The notes beneath the pieces are model-generated. The model had not been told where the DNA came from and did no database searches. It saw only the letters and a program-made list of their open reading frames with translations. From contig NZ_JALKBZ010000032.1 in NCBI RefSeq assembly GCF_023227765.1, positions 1 through 32,637 of the forward strand: DNA of 32,637 bases, given 5' to 3'. This DNA comes from Fuchsiella alkaliacetigena (GTDB taxonomy: Bacteria; Bacillota; Halanaerobiia; Halobacteroidales; Acetohalobiaceae). Below, one piece after another: positions 15,549-24,655 of the stretch; the first letter of the stretch is position 1, and each line of letters starts with the position of its first letter. A program made the position numbers and the translations under genes.

Positions 15549-15818
15549 ATGGATCATAAAGAAGTAAAAGAACTCCTTATGCAATCACCTGAAGTAAAAA
15601 AAGAATATGAAAACCTAAACACTCTTTATGAAATTAAAAAACAAATTATTAAATTGCGGTTAGAGCAAGGATTAAGCCAAAAAGAACTAGCTGAAAAAGT
15701 TGGGACAAAACAATCTGCAATTTCTCGTTTAGAAAATGATGATTATAATCCAAGTGTTGAATTTCTTAGTAAAGTGGCACATGCATTGGGGAAAAAATTA
15801 AAAATAAGATTTCATTAA
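15549..15818 (+). CDS. higA: XRE-family antitoxin (HigA-like)
   Basis: An 89-residue DNA-binding antitoxin. A helix-turn-helix occupies about residues 34-85: LRLEQGLSQKELAEKVGTKQ, then SAISRLENDDYNPSVEFLSKVAHALG. The N-terminal 30 residues probably bind and mask the toxin. It usually represses its own operon together with the toxin, consistent with the palindrome in the promoter. GAGAGGTG precedes the ATG. The stop codon is part of the terminator stem. Confidence 0.9.
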   Translation: MDHKEVKELLMQSPEVKKEYENLNTLYEIKKQIIKLRLEQGLSQKELAEKVGTKQSAISRLENDDYNPSVEFLSKVAHALGKKLKIRFH

Positions 15819-15846
15819 CAGTGGTTAATCCCGCTGTTATTTTTTC
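15817..15846 (+). terminator. Terminator of the higBA-like operon
   Basis: An 8-bp stem (15817-15824 with 15831-15838, one G-T pair) with a 6-base loop, followed by ATTTTTTC. It begins within the antitoxin stop codon. Confidence 0.8.
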
Positions 15847-16414
15847 TTTATCAATTAAAAGCTTATATAAATATATTATATCAAATTCTTACAAAAAACC
15901 AAATTTATGTAAAATATAACCCTGGCTTATCATCAAAAAACTTTAATCAAATTAAGAAATAATTCTAAGTTATTCTTTGTTTCAACATATTCAGCTACAA
16001 ATTAAAATCAAATTTTCATACTATTATTATGCAATATTTGTCATCAGTTAGATTTCGTAAATATTTTTATTGTACGAAGCGCTCCGCGTCATTTCCGCTC
16101 TCAGACTACATCTATGGAGTTTTATTCTCTACTTCTACTGAATTTAAGTTGTATTTTCTTAATATTTTTAATAGCTCCTATTGCTATCACTCTTCTTTTT
16201 CCTTATTTATCAACTTTTATATCTATTAATTTATCTCACTACTACAATTTAGACCTACTTATCCTTAATAATAATTTTTTTATAATCTTAAACTTTTTTA
16301 TATCTGTAAAACAAGGTTTAAAAATAATCTTCCTTTATATTTAAATAATACTATATCAACACATTTTTTCCTGCTTAAAACAGAAAAAATAGGTTCTATT
16401 AACATAAATTAAAA
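15847..16414. other. AT-rich stretch without supported genes
   Basis: Two overlapping plus-strand open frames here (66 and 76 codons) are low-complexity, rich in Phe, Leu, Ile and Asn, have no ribosome site, and are best explained by AT-richness. A short GC-rich patch (about 16075-16105, containing GCGCTCCGCG) stands out against the background, and I cannot explain it. I see no RNA gene. Confidence 0.5.
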
Positions 16415-16452
16415 AATCTAGTTCATTATAGGGCCCTATAATGAACTAGATT
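16415..16452 (-). terminator. Terminator of the pyr operon
   Basis: A perfect 38-base palindrome (19 bp per arm, centred on GGGCCC) is followed in the minus direction by TTTTAATTT. It is 44 bases past the pyrE stop and is the longest perfect stem in the window. Confidence 0.85.
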
Positions 16453-16496
16453 ACCTTAACTACTGCTTATAAAATTCTTATCCAATCAAATAATTA

Positions 16497-17069
16497 CTAA
16501 ACATCCCTACTTCCGGGTTTATCTATTGGAACTCCTGCTGCACACAAAGGACAGTCCTCCGGGCTATAGGTCTCTACTTCCATAGTCAAGAGAGCTTCTT
16601 TCTGTACTCCAAAATCAACCTCACCACCACTGCGGTCAACTAAGATACCTACTCCTACTAAGTCTCCGCCATATCTTTCAACTACCTCTATTACCTCACG
16701 AACCGAACCACCAGTAGTAGTTACATCCTCGACTAATAGTACTTTATCGCCTTCGTTAATCTCAAAACCGCGCCGTAGAGTCATCTCACCATCTTCTCGC
16801 TCGGCAAAGATAGCCTTCTTACCTAAAGCTGCTCCCATAGCATAAGAGATAATGATTCCGCCAATAGCCGGAGCAATTACTAAATCTATCTCCTGGTCTT
16901 CAAATCGCTTAGCTAATTCAGCACATAGCTCTTCAGTGTACTCCGGATACTGAAAAACCTGAGCACACTGTAAGTACTCCTTACTATGCTGGCCAGAAGT
17001 TAGCTTAAAATGTCCTTCTTGTAACATTCCAGTCTCCTTAAAGATCTCAATTACTCTTTCTTCCTTCAT
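16497..17069 (-). CDS. pyrE: Orotate phosphoribosyltransferase
   Basis: Converts orotate and PRPP to OMP, the fifth step of UMP synthesis. The 190-residue protein has the PRPP-binding motif LLVEDVTTTGGS (about 111-122) and the N-terminal substrate segment LTSGQHSKEYLQC. The C terminus carries a CPLC-type pair (SPEDCPLCAAG), which occurs in clostridial and archaeal-like PyrE and may bind a metal. AGGAGAG lies upstream of the ATG. It is the last gene of the operon, 26 bases after pyrD. Confidence 0.96.
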   Translation of the reverse strand: MKEERVIEIFKETGMLQEGHFKLTSGQHSKEYLQCAQVFQYPEYTEELCAELAKRFEDQEIDLVIAPAIGGIIISYAMGAALGKKAIFAEREDGEMTLRRGFEINEGDKVLLVEDVTTTGGSVREVIEVVERYGGDLVGVGILVDRSGGEVDFGVQKEALLTMEVETYSPEDCPLCAAGVPIDKPGSRDV

Positions 17070-17095
17070 AAAGATTAATCTCTCCTCAATGAGTA

Positions 17096-18016
17096 TTAAT
17101 TGGCTTCAACTACCCCGATAATGTCTTGAACTGAACTGTGGTTTTTCTTAATTAAATAGTCTTCAATTCCTTGGATAACTTCCATACTCACCCTAGGATT
17201 TACAAAATTAGCTGTACCTATAGCCACAGCACTGGCTCCAGCTAAAAAGAACTCAATAGCATCGCGACTTTCCATTATGCCCCCCATACCGATTAAGGGA
17301 ATATCTACTGCCTGAGCTACTTGATAAACCATGCGTACCGCTACTGGTCTGATAGCCGGGCCCGATAATCCACCCACATTATTAGCCAAAATCGGCTTTT
17401 GAGTCTCAATATCTATCTTCATACCCACTAAAGTATTGATTAAAGAGATAATATCACTACCTGCTTCCTCTACCGCCCTAGCTATCTCAGTAATATCGCT
17501 TACGTTAGGAGATAGTTTAGTAATTACTGGCAAGTCAGTACTTTCCACTACCGCTTCTACCACTCCCGCAGCCATCTCCGGCTCAGTACCAAAGGCTAAA
17601 CCGCCCTTTTTTACGTTAGGACAGGAGATATTGACCTCCAAAGCTGCTACCCCTGAAGCTGAAGACAGCTTAGCAGCTAACTTTTTATAATCAGCCACCT
17701 CATTACCAGAGATATTAACAATAGTTTTAAAGGAATAATCCTTAATCTTCGGTAAAATCTCTGCAATCAAATAATCTACCCCAGGATTTTGCAAACCGAT
17801 AGCGTTTAACATACCCGCTGGAGTCTCAGCAATGCGGGGAGTTGCATTACCTAGCTTAGGCTCTAAGGTAGTTCCTTTAACCATCACTCCCCCTAAACGA
17901 TCCAAATCTACATAATCAGCATACTCCTCAGCAAAACCGAAGGTTCCCGAGGCGGTTAAGACAGGATTATGCAAGTTTAATCCATTTAAATCTACACTTA
18001 AATCAACTTTACTCAT
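17096..18016 (-). CDS. pyrD: Dihydroorotate dehydrogenase 1B, catalytic subunit
   Basis: The FMN-bearing subunit that oxidises dihydroorotate to orotate; type 1B enzymes pass electrons through PyrK to NAD+. Family signs are [12 protein letters not shown] near the N terminus, VNISCPN with the catalytic Cys of class 1 enzymes, VITKLSPN, and the FMN phosphate site GMGGI ... [11 protein letters not shown]. An upstream in-frame TTG adds one residue, but the ATG at 18014-18016 is correctly spaced from GAGGTGA. The ATG overlaps the pyrK stop by 8 bases, so the two subunits are translationally coupled. The length of 306 residues is normal. Confidence 0.96.
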   Translation of the reverse strand: MSKVDLSVDLNGLNLHNPVLTASGTFGFAEEYADYVDLDRLGGVMVKGTTLEPKLGNATPRIAETPAGMLNAIGLQNPGVDYLIAEILPKIKDYSFKTIVNISGNEVADYKKLAAKLSSASGVAALEVNISCPNVKKGGLAFGTEPEMAAGVVEAVVESTDLPVITKLSPNVSDITEIARAVEEAGSDIISLINTLVGMKIDIETQKPILANNVGGLSGPAIRPVAVRMVYQVAQAVDIPLIGMGGIMESRDAIEFFLAGASAVAIGTANFVNPRVSMEVIQGIEDYLIKKNHSSVQDIIGVVEAN

Positions 18017-18803
18017 CAAAAATCACCTCATCAGCCCTAAAGACTGGCCCTTCACTACAGACTCGTTGGTACTCAAAGCCTGACCCCTGCTGCACCTTTA
18101 CTTTACAGACACAGGAAAGACAGGCTCCAGTACCGCAACCCATCCGTTTTTCCAAGGATAGCTGAGCCTCAACACCTGCTTTAAGAGTAATCTCTTGCAC
18201 CGCAGCTAACATAGCTTCGGGCCCGCAGGCAAAAACTTGACCGTAGCTATCAGCCAGCAGCTCCTCTAGTAGTTCGGTCACGTAACCTTGATGTCCTAAA
18301 CTACCGTCAATAGTAGCCACTTTAAGCTGCAATGGTAGCTGCTCTAGCTCACCCATACAGAGTAGTTCTAACTCATTAGCAGCTCCCAATAAGAATGCCA
18401 CCTCTTTATCTAATTCAATTAGCTCTTTAGCCAAAGGAACTAAGGGAGCTACCCCTATTCCTCCAGCTACCAGCACTACCTTATCCGCTGTATTAGTTAA
18501 GTCAAAACCATTTCCTAAGGGCCCTAAAACATCTATTTCTTGACCAGGTCTACGTTCTAGCAACTGCTTCGTTCCTTTACCTAGCACTCGATAAAGAATC
18601 GCTACCTCACCTTGTTGTCGATCATAGTCATGGATACTGAAGGGCCGCCGCAATAAAGGATCTATCCCCTCTTTACACTGTAAATGTAAAAACTGACCTA
18701 CCTGAGCCTCTTTGGCAATCTGCGGAGCACTAATTAGCAAACGATAGTCCTTGCTATTCAACTGTTGATTAGCAATAATTTTGGCTAAGCTTTGACTAGC
18801 CAT
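18009..18803 (-). CDS. pyrK: Dihydroorotate dehydrogenase 1B, electron-transfer subunit
   Basis: The FAD and [2Fe-2S] subunit that carries electrons from PyrD to NAD+. It has the flavin motif RRPFSIHD (about 52-59), the NAD-binding [11 protein letters not shown] (about 114-124), and cluster ligands C223, C228, C231 (in [10 protein letters not shown]) and C249. The length of 264 residues is usual. The 3' end overlaps pyrD. Its presence with PyrD excludes a quinone-linked class 2 enzyme and fits an anaerobe. It lies 12 bases downstream of carB. Confidence 0.96.
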   Translation of the reverse strand: MASQSLAKIIANQQLNSKDYRLLISAPQIAKEAQVGQFLHLQCKEGIDPLLRRPFSIHDYDRQQGEVAILYRVLGKGTKQLLERRPGQEIDVLGPLGNGFDLTNTADKVVLVAGGIGVAPLVPLAKELIELDKEVAFLLGAANELELLCMGELEQLPLQLKVATIDGSLGHQGYVTELLEELLADSYGQVFACGPEAMLAAVQEITLKAGVEAQLSLEKRMGCGTGACLSCVCKVKVQQGSGFEYQRVCSEGPVFRADEVIFDE

Positions 18804-18815
18804 TATACTTCACCT

Positions 18816-21800
18816 CTATCCTCTATAGTCCTGTAGAGCTAAATATTCGAAACGACCATTATCGGCTTTCTTAATCTCTTCTAAAACGTGCAAGATAGCT
18901 TCAGTAGTATCCAGAGAAGTCAGACAAGGAAGTCCGTGCTCTACTGCATTACGACGGATCTGAAAGCCATCTCTTTCCGGCTCTTTACCTTTAGTTAAGG
19001 TATTAACTACTACATCTATCTCATCGTCTCTAATTAAGTCCAATACGTGCGGAGAGCCTTCGGAAATCTTATTCACTGGCTGGGCTTCAATTCCAGCCTC
19101 AGCTAAGGCTTGCGCCGTTCCTTGAGTAGCTAAAATATTAAAGCCTAGATCGGCAAAACGTTTTACTATTGGAATTACTTCATCCTTATCCTTGTCAGCA
19201 ATAGTAGCTAAAATATTCCCATCTTCTGGAATATCGATTCCCGAAGCTACTAAAGCCTTATATAGTGCCTTAGAATAATCATAGTCGATACCTAAAACCT
19301 CTCCGGTAGACTTCATCTCGGGCCCTAAAGAAGTATCTACTTTACCTAATTTAGAAAAGGAGAAAACTGGTGCTTTAATAGCCGTATAATCAGGCTCCGG
19401 CCACAGTCCACTTTCATAACCTAAATCCGCTAGCTTCTTACCTAACATAGCTTGAGTAGCCAGCTTAACCATCGGCACTCCCGTTACTTTACTTAAGTAA
19501 GGAATAGTCCGGCTGGATCTAGGATTAACCTCAATCACATAAACCTGACCTTCGTAAACCACATACTGAATATTAAGCAGTCCTTTGACATCTAAAGCTC
19601 GACCTAGCTTTAAAGTATACTCTATTACCTGCTCTTTTTCATCCTCACTTAAAGTCCGGGCCGGATAAACAGCAATACTATCCCCCGAATGCACCCCGGC
19701 TCGCTCAATATGCTCCATCACTCCCGGAATCAACACATCTTCTCCGTCGGAGATAGCATCTACCTCTACCTCCTGACCGATAATATACTTATCAATTAAG
19801 ATCGGGTGTTCAGTAGAAACTTTAACTGCATTTTCCATATACTCCAACAGCTCTTCTTCTTTATAAACCACTTCCATAGCTCTACCGCCTAGTACATAAG
19901 AAGGTCTCACTAACACCGGATATCCTAATTCAGCAGCTACCTTTTGAGCCTCCTCATAAGAGAACACTGTATCTCCCTGCGGAGCTGGAATATCTAATCT
20001 ATCCAAAAGCTGCATAAACTTATCTCTATCCTCAGCAATATCTATAGCCTCTACCTCAGTCCCTAGAATCTCCACGCCAGCTTCGGCCAAAGGCTCAGCT
20101 AGATTAACAGCCGTCTGTCCTCCAAACTGCACTACTACTCCTTCTGGCTCTTCCAGGTCAATAATATTTAAGACATCCTCTTTAGTTAAAGGCTCAAAGT
20201 AGAGACGATCCGAAGTATCGAAGTCGGTACTTACCGTTTCCGGATTATTATTGACGATAATCGATTCATAGCCTTCCTCGCGTAAAGTCCAAGCCGAATG
20301 AACACTACAGTAATCAAACTCAATCCCCTGGCCAATGCGAATCGGGCCCGAACCGATCACTAAAGCCTTTTTCTTTTCAGTAGGCAAAGACTCATTCTCT
20401 CTTTCATAAGCCGAATAGTAATAAGGAGTCTCTGCTTCAAACTCTGCCGCACAGGTATCCACCATCTTATAAACAGGCTCTACTTCTAATTCTGCTCTTA
20501 ACTCTCTAATTTCATCTTCAGTAACCCCTCGTAAAGCAGCAATATCTCGATCAGAAAAACCTAATTCCTTTACAGTCTGTAAATACTCTGCTGTTAGCTC
20601 CTCAACTTCCTCCAACTTCTGCTCGTGATCTATAATATTCTTCAACTTCCAGAGGAAGAACTCATCAATCATAGTAATTTGGTGAATCTCTGCTACCGAC
20701 CAGCCTCTACGCAAGGCCTCAGCAACTACAAAGATTCGTTCATCATCAGCACTAACTAAATACTCCTTAATCTCCTCTTTACTCCACTCTTCACTACCAG
20801 GCAAACGAAGACTATACATGCCAATCTCCAAAGAACGAACCGCTTTTAAAAGTGAAGCTTCAAAAAGACGATCGATAGCCATTACCTCACCGGTAGCCTT
20901 CATCTGCGTACCTAACTCCCGGTCAGCATAGTGAAACTTATCGAAAGGCCAGCGCGGAATCTTGAAGACTACATAATCCAAAGCCGGCTCAAAGCAGGCA
21001 TAGGTCTTTTTAGTTACCGCATTCTCTATTTCAGCTAAGGACTTACCGATAGCAATCTTAGTCGCCACCTTAGCAATAGGATAACCAGTAGCCTTAGAAG
21101 CTAAAGCACTAGAACGACTAACTCGCGGATTAACCTCGATAATATAGTACTGAAAGCTCTCCGGATGCAGAGCAAACTGCACATTACAACCACCTTCAAT
21201 GCCTAGCTCTCTGATAATTTTCAAAGAAGAAGTCCTCAACAACTGATACTCCTTATCGGCTAAGGTCTGACTAGGAGCAACTACTATACTATCCCCGGTA
21301 TGAATTCCTACTGGATCGAAGTTTTCCATATTACAGACGGTGATACAGTTATTATCTCCATCCCGCATCACCTCATACTCAACTTCCTTCCAACCAGCAA
21401 TGCTCTTTTCAATCAACACTTGATCGATTAAGCTATGCTTTAAACCTCGCGAAGCCACTTCTTTTAGTTCCTCAGGACTATCGGCTACTCCCCCGCCAGT
21501 ACCGCCTAAGGTATAAGCAGGTCTAACAATAACCGGATAACCGATATTGCTAGCTATTTCTTGGGCTTCCTCTATACTCGCCGCTATTTTACTTTCCAAA
21601 ACCGGTTCTCCGATCTCATTTAACATGTTAATAAACTTATCTCTATCTTCAGCCTTTTGAATAGTTTCTAAATCGGTTCCTAACAGCTCTATTCCTAACT
21701 CCTCTAAAAGACCCTGTTCAGCCAGCTCTGAAGCTATATTCAAACCTGTTTGGCCTCCTAAAGTAGGTAATAAGCCGTCAGGCTGCTCTTGCTTAATAAT

Positions 21801-22028
21801 TTCAGCTACCACTTCTGGCTTTAAGGGCTCAATATAAACTCGATCAGCAATATTCTGATCGGTCATAATTGTAGCTGGATTACTATTAATTAAAATTACT
21901 TCCATTCCTTCTTCCTGTAAGGCCCGACAAGCCTGAGTTCCTGCATAATCAAACTCCGCTGCTTGTCCAATAATAATCGGGCCCGAACCAATAACCATTA
22001 CACTCTCTATGTCTTTCCGTTTTGGCAT
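18816..22028 (-). CDS. carB: Carbamoyl phosphate synthase, large subunit
   Basis: Makes carbamoyl phosphate from bicarbonate, ATP and ammonia supplied by CarA. The 1070-residue length is full. The two homologous ATP-grasp halves are visible: [19 protein letters not shown] at the N terminus and its second-half counterpart [17 protein letters not shown] near residue 560, each followed by the TLGGQTGLN or QFGGQTAVN segment. The C-terminal methylglyoxal synthase-like domain (from about residue 940, [10 protein letters not shown]) is the allosteric site, usually for UMP, IMP or ornithine. GGGGAGG precedes the ATG. It is placed directly after carA within the pyr operon, so it serves pyrimidine synthesis; whether a separate arginine set exists elsewhere is unknown. 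Confidence 0.97.
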   Translation of the reverse strand: MPKRKDIESVMVIGSGPIIIGQAAEFDYAGTQACRALQEEGMEVILINSNPATIMTDQNIADRVYIEPLKPEVVAEIIKQEQPDGLLPTLGGQTGLNIASELAEQGLLEELGIELLGTDLETIQKAEDRDKFINMLNEIGEPVLESKIAASIEEAQEIASNIGYPVIVRPAYTLGGTGGGVADSPEELKEVASRGLKHSLIDQVLIEKSIAGWKEVEYEVMRDGDNNCITVCNMENFDPVGIHTGDSIVVAPSQTLADKEYQLLRTSSLKIIRELGIEGGCNVQFALHPESFQYYIIEVNPRVSRSSALASKATGYPIAKVATKIAIGKSLAEIENAVTKKTYACFEPALDYVVFKIPRWPFDKFHYADRELGTQMKATGEVMAIDRLFEASLLKAVRSLEIGMYSLRLPGSEEWSKEEIKEYLVSADDERIFVVAEALRRGWSVAEIHQITMIDEFFLWKLKNIIDHEQKLEEVEELTAEYLQTVKELGFSDRDIAALRGVTEDEIRELRAELEVEPVYKMVDTCAAEFEAETPYYYSAYERENESLPTEKKKALVIGSGPIRIGQGIEFDYCSVHSAWTLREEGYESIIVNNNPETVSTDFDTSDRLYFEPLTKEDVLNIIDLEEPEGVVVQFGGQTAVNLAEPLAEAGVEILGTEVEAIDIAEDRDKFMQLLDRLDIPAPQGDTVFSYEEAQKVAAELGYPVLVRPSYVLGGRAMEVVYKEEELLEYMENAVKVSTEHPILIDKYIIGQEVEVDAISDGEDVLIPGVMEHIERAGVHSGDSIAVYPARTLSEDEKEQVIEYTLKLGRALDVKGLLNIQYVVYEGQVYVIEVNPRSSRTIPYLSKVTGVPMVKLATQAMLGKKLADLGYESGLWPEPDYTAIKAPVFSFSKLGKVDTSLGPEMKSTGEVLGIDYDYSKALYKALVASGIDIPEDGNILATIADKDKDEVIPIVKRFADLGFNILATQGTAQALAEAGIEAQPVNKISEGSPHVLDLIRDDEIDVVVNTLTKGKEPERDGFQIRRNAVEHGLPCLTSLDTTEAILHVLEEIKKADNGRFEYLALQDYRG

Positions 22029-22062
22029 AATTTAGCCTCCCCAATTTTTTTATATGAAACCA

Positions 22063-23136
22063 TTAATTATTTTCCATCATCTCTATAAACTCTGCAAATA
22101 AATAGTGTGAATCTTCTGGCCCTGGTGAAGCCTCAGGATGATACTGTACTGAAAAAGCCGCTAAGTCTCGATGTCTAATCCCTTCAATAGTATCATCATT
22201 GAGATTTCGATGGGTAATCTCCACCTCAGCCTGATCGAGTGATTCAGCTTCGATAGCAAAGCCGTGGTTTTGAGCGGTAATATAAACTCGTCCCGTCTCC
22301 AAATCCTGTACGGGATGATTAGCTCCTCGATGACCAAATTTTAGTTTATAAGTAGTAGCTCCTAAAGCCTGAGCTAATACCTGATGGCCTAAACAGATCC
22401 CGAAAATAGGCACCTCTCCTAATAGCTCCTTTACCGTTTCCACTGCGTAAGGAATATTTTCCGGATCTCCCGGGCCGTTAGATAGCATAACTCCTTGCGG
22501 CTGATGAGCCAATATTTCTTCAGCACTAGCATCAGCAGGCACCACTACTACTTCACAGCCTTCTTCCTTTAAAGACCTAATAATATTCTCCTTAGCTCCA
22601 TAATCCACTAAAACAACTCGATAATCAGCACCATCTAGCTGATACACCTCATCAGTAGTCACCTTACTTACCAGATCACGATCTGAAAGTCCCGGTGCTG
22701 CCTTAGCCTGCGCCACTAGCTCTTCTTTACTAGCCTGTTCAGTAGTAATAATCCCCTTCATTACTCCGGAACTTCTTAGCTTTTTAGTTAGGGCCCGAGT
22801 ATCTATCCCACAGATTCCCGGAATATCGTTTTCCTTTAAATAGTTATCTAACTTATCCAAAGAACGCCAATTACTAGGTTGAGCACAAAACTCCTTAACC
22901 ACAAAGCCTTCCACATGCGGCTGATAAGACTCTATATCCTCTTCGTTGATTCCATAATTACCGATTAAGGGGTAAGTCATCGTCACAATTTCTCCCTTAT
23001 AAGAAGCATCAGTTAAGATCTCCTGATAACCGGTCATGCTAGTATTAAAAACTACTTCTCCTCCAGCACCTTGTTCAGCACCAAAGCTCTGACCTACAAA
23101 TACTGTTCCATCTTCTAAAACTAATTTTGCTTCCAT
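22063..23136 (-). CDS. carA: Carbamoyl phosphate synthase, small (glutaminase) subunit
   Basis: Hydrolyses glutamine and channels ammonia to CarB. The 357-residue protein has an N-terminal CarA domain (KLVLEDGTVFVGQSFGA, NTSMTGYQEILTDASY) and a class I glutamine amidotransferase domain with SNGPGDPE, the catalytic Cys in FGICLGHQ (about residue 245), and the His and Glu of the triad in FSVQYHPEASPGP. AAGGAGGTTACT precedes the ATG. carB follows after 34 bases. Upstream, toward pyrF, is a repeat-rich intergenic stretch. Confidence 0.97.
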   Translation of the reverse strand: MEAKLVLEDGTVFVGQSFGAEQGAGGEVVFNTSMTGYQEILTDASYKGEIVTMTYPLIGNYGINEEDIESYQPHVEGFVVKEFCAQPSNWRSLDKLDNYLKENDIPGICGIDTRALTKKLRSSGVMKGIITTEQASKEELVAQAKAAPGLSDRDLVSKVTTDEVYQLDGADYRVVLVDYGAKENIIRSLKEEGCEVVVVPADASAEEILAHQPQGVMLSNGPGDPENIPYAVETVKELLGEVPIFGICLGHQVLAQALGATTYKLKFGHRGANHPVQDLETGRVYITAQNHGFAIEAESLDQAEVEITHRNLNDDTIEGIRHRDLAAFSVQYHPEASPGPEDSHYLFAEFIEMMENN

Positions 23137-23151
23137 AGTAACCTCCTTCTT

Positions 23152-23222
23152 TTTTAAATGATAGATGATAATAATTATACCTTTATGAACTTGAATTTAT
23201 CTATTATCTATCATCTGTCATC
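23152..23222. repeat. Word-like inverted repeat between carA and pyrF
   Basis: ATGATAGATGATAATA near 23159-23174 matches, inverted, TATTATCTATCATC near 23200-23214, with the extra copy TGTCATCTAT after it. The 92-base gap between pyrF and carA is nearly filled by this structure. The same GATAGATGATA words recur in the element at 24268-24654. Confidence 0.65.
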
Positions 23223-23228
23223 TATACT

Positions 23229-24197
23229 TTATCCTCTGCTTTTCCATGGTAGTTTATCATATTTAGCTAAAGTACTATTAATATCCTCGCGCATAGCCTG
23301 CACCGCTGCCTCGGCTACCTGTTGATACTGAGCCGAAGTATACTCCTCCTGCCAAGGCTGACGATTATAAGCAAAGATAATCCCTCGAGCTGAATTAACT
23401 ATAGCTCCATAACCATCCTCATTAAAAGCCGGAACTACATCTTCAGCTCCTCCACCTTGAGCTCCATAACCAGGCACTAAAAAGTAGCTTGCTGGCATTA
23501 ACTCGCGCAGTCTTTCAGCTTCCTGGGGATAAGTAGCACCTACAACAGCCCCTATAGCAGAATAACCACAGTCACCTATGCTCTCAGCTCCCCACTGATT
23601 AACTAACTCCGCCATTACTTCATAAATCTTCTTTCCTTCTACCTCTAGATCTTGTAATTCTCCCGCCGAAGGATTAGAAGTTCTAACTAACACAAAAATC
23701 CCTTTTTGATATCTATCACAAACATCAACAAAAGGCTTAATTCCATCACTGCCCAAATAACCATTCACCGTCAAGGCATCAGCTTTAAAACCCAAATCCG
23801 ACTCCTCAGCAAAGCTAACCTCACCTAAATGACCCGCTGCATAAGCCTTAGCTGTAGAACCAATATCGTTGCGCTTAGCATCGCCGATTACCAATAGTCC
23901 TTTTTGTTGAGCATACTTAATAGTCTCTTCGTAAGCCTTAATTCCCTCAAAACCATACTGTTCATAAAAGGCAATCTGAGGTTTAACCACCGGTACATAA
24001 TTCTCTACTGCATCTATAATACCTTTATTAAATTTTAGCAATATTTTGCCTACCGCTTCCTTTGATTGACCATATTTAGCAATAATCTCTTCTTTAACCT
24101 CAGTTGGTATCTGTTCCAACCTAGGATCTAAGCCTACACAAACAAAGCTTTGCTTTTCATCTATTGCTGTCTGCAGCTTATCAATGAAGTTTTTCAT
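23229..24197 (-). CDS. pyrF: Orotidine 5'-phosphate decarboxylase (long, subfamily 2)
   Basis: Decarboxylates OMP to UMP, the last step. At 322 residues it is the long type (subfamily 2) found in clostridia, actinobacteria and myxobacteria, rather than the 230-residue Bacillus type. The sequence shows FVCVGLDPRLEQIP near the N terminus, KPQIAFYEQYG, the catalytic charged cluster GDAKRNDIGSTAKAYA (about residues 102-117), and the phosphate-loop region VPGYGAQGGG near 243-252. GGGAGGAG precedes the ATG. It lies between carA and pyrC but is separated from both by repeat-rich gaps, which is unusual in an otherwise compact operon. Confidence 0.96.
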   Translation of the reverse strand: MKNFIDKLQTAIDEKQSFVCVGLDPRLEQIPTEVKEEIIAKYGQSKEAVGKILLKFNKGIIDAVENYVPVVKPQIAFYEQYGFEGIKAYEETIKYAQQKGLLVIGDAKRNDIGSTAKAYAAGHLGEVSFAEESDLGFKADALTVNGYLGSDGIKPFVDVCDRYQKGIFVLVRTSNPSAGELQDLEVEGKKIYEVMAELVNQWGAESIGDCGYSAIGAVVGATYPQEAERLRELMPASYFLVPGYGAQGGGAEDVVPAFNEDGYGAIVNSARGIIFAYNRQPWQEEYTSAQYQQVAEAAVQAMREDINSTLAKYDKLPWKSRG

Positions 24198-24267
24198 CCT
24201 ACTCCTCCCTTATATAGACAGGTTATTTTAAATCTTTATTTTTAAAACAATTTCGGTCTATTGCTTC

Positions 24268-24654
24268 GTTCAGAGGACAGATGATAGATGATAAAGGATA
24301 GATTAAAAAGATAAAGTTCAAGATCTATTTGACACAGCGCTCCGTAGGAAGTGCCCTTGGGGTGACTAAGTTCCGACTAAAATCTGACAAGACCTTAAAA
24401 ATATTTAAAACCTTAGTTCAAATTTGATTTATACTCTATTTCGTAAGTTCCAACAAATTTATAAAAAGTTCAAATTATTATCCTAAACTTTAATTAAACT
24501 TGGATTCGGCAAGTAACTTATTTAGATTAAATTTAGTTTTAAACTTATCCCTTAATGTTTAGTCAGAACTTAGTCAGATTTTAGTCTGTGTCAAATAGGT
24601 TTTAATCTTTTAAACTTTATCTGTCCTCTATCCTCTATCCTTTATCAACTGAAC
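24268..24654. repeat. 387-bp imperfect inverted-repeat element inside the pyr operon
   Basis: The ends match in inverted order: GTTCAG (24268-24273) with CTGAAC (24649-24654), runs of GATAAAGGATAGA-type words on both sides, and a perfect 12-bp pair CTATTTGACACA (24325-24336) with TGTGTCAAATAG (24587-24598). Inside, GACTAAGTTCCGACTAAAATCTGAC (24364-24388) matches, inverted and permuted, the region 24559-24585. The left arm carries an extra GC-richer piece (about 24337-24363). No ORF is present. It fills the gap between pyrF and pyrC and is therefore transcribed with the operon. It could be a miniature mobile element or a long RNA hairpin. Confidence 0.7.
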
Positions 24655-24655
24655 T

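Noticed and set aside
16029-16344. Two overlapping open frames (66 and 76 codons) on the plus strand
   Set aside because: Low-complexity Phe/Leu/Ile-rich translations, no ribosome site, overlapping each other in AT-rich DNA.
17436-17690. 84-codon plus-strand open frame
   Set aside because: Antisense shadow of pyrD.
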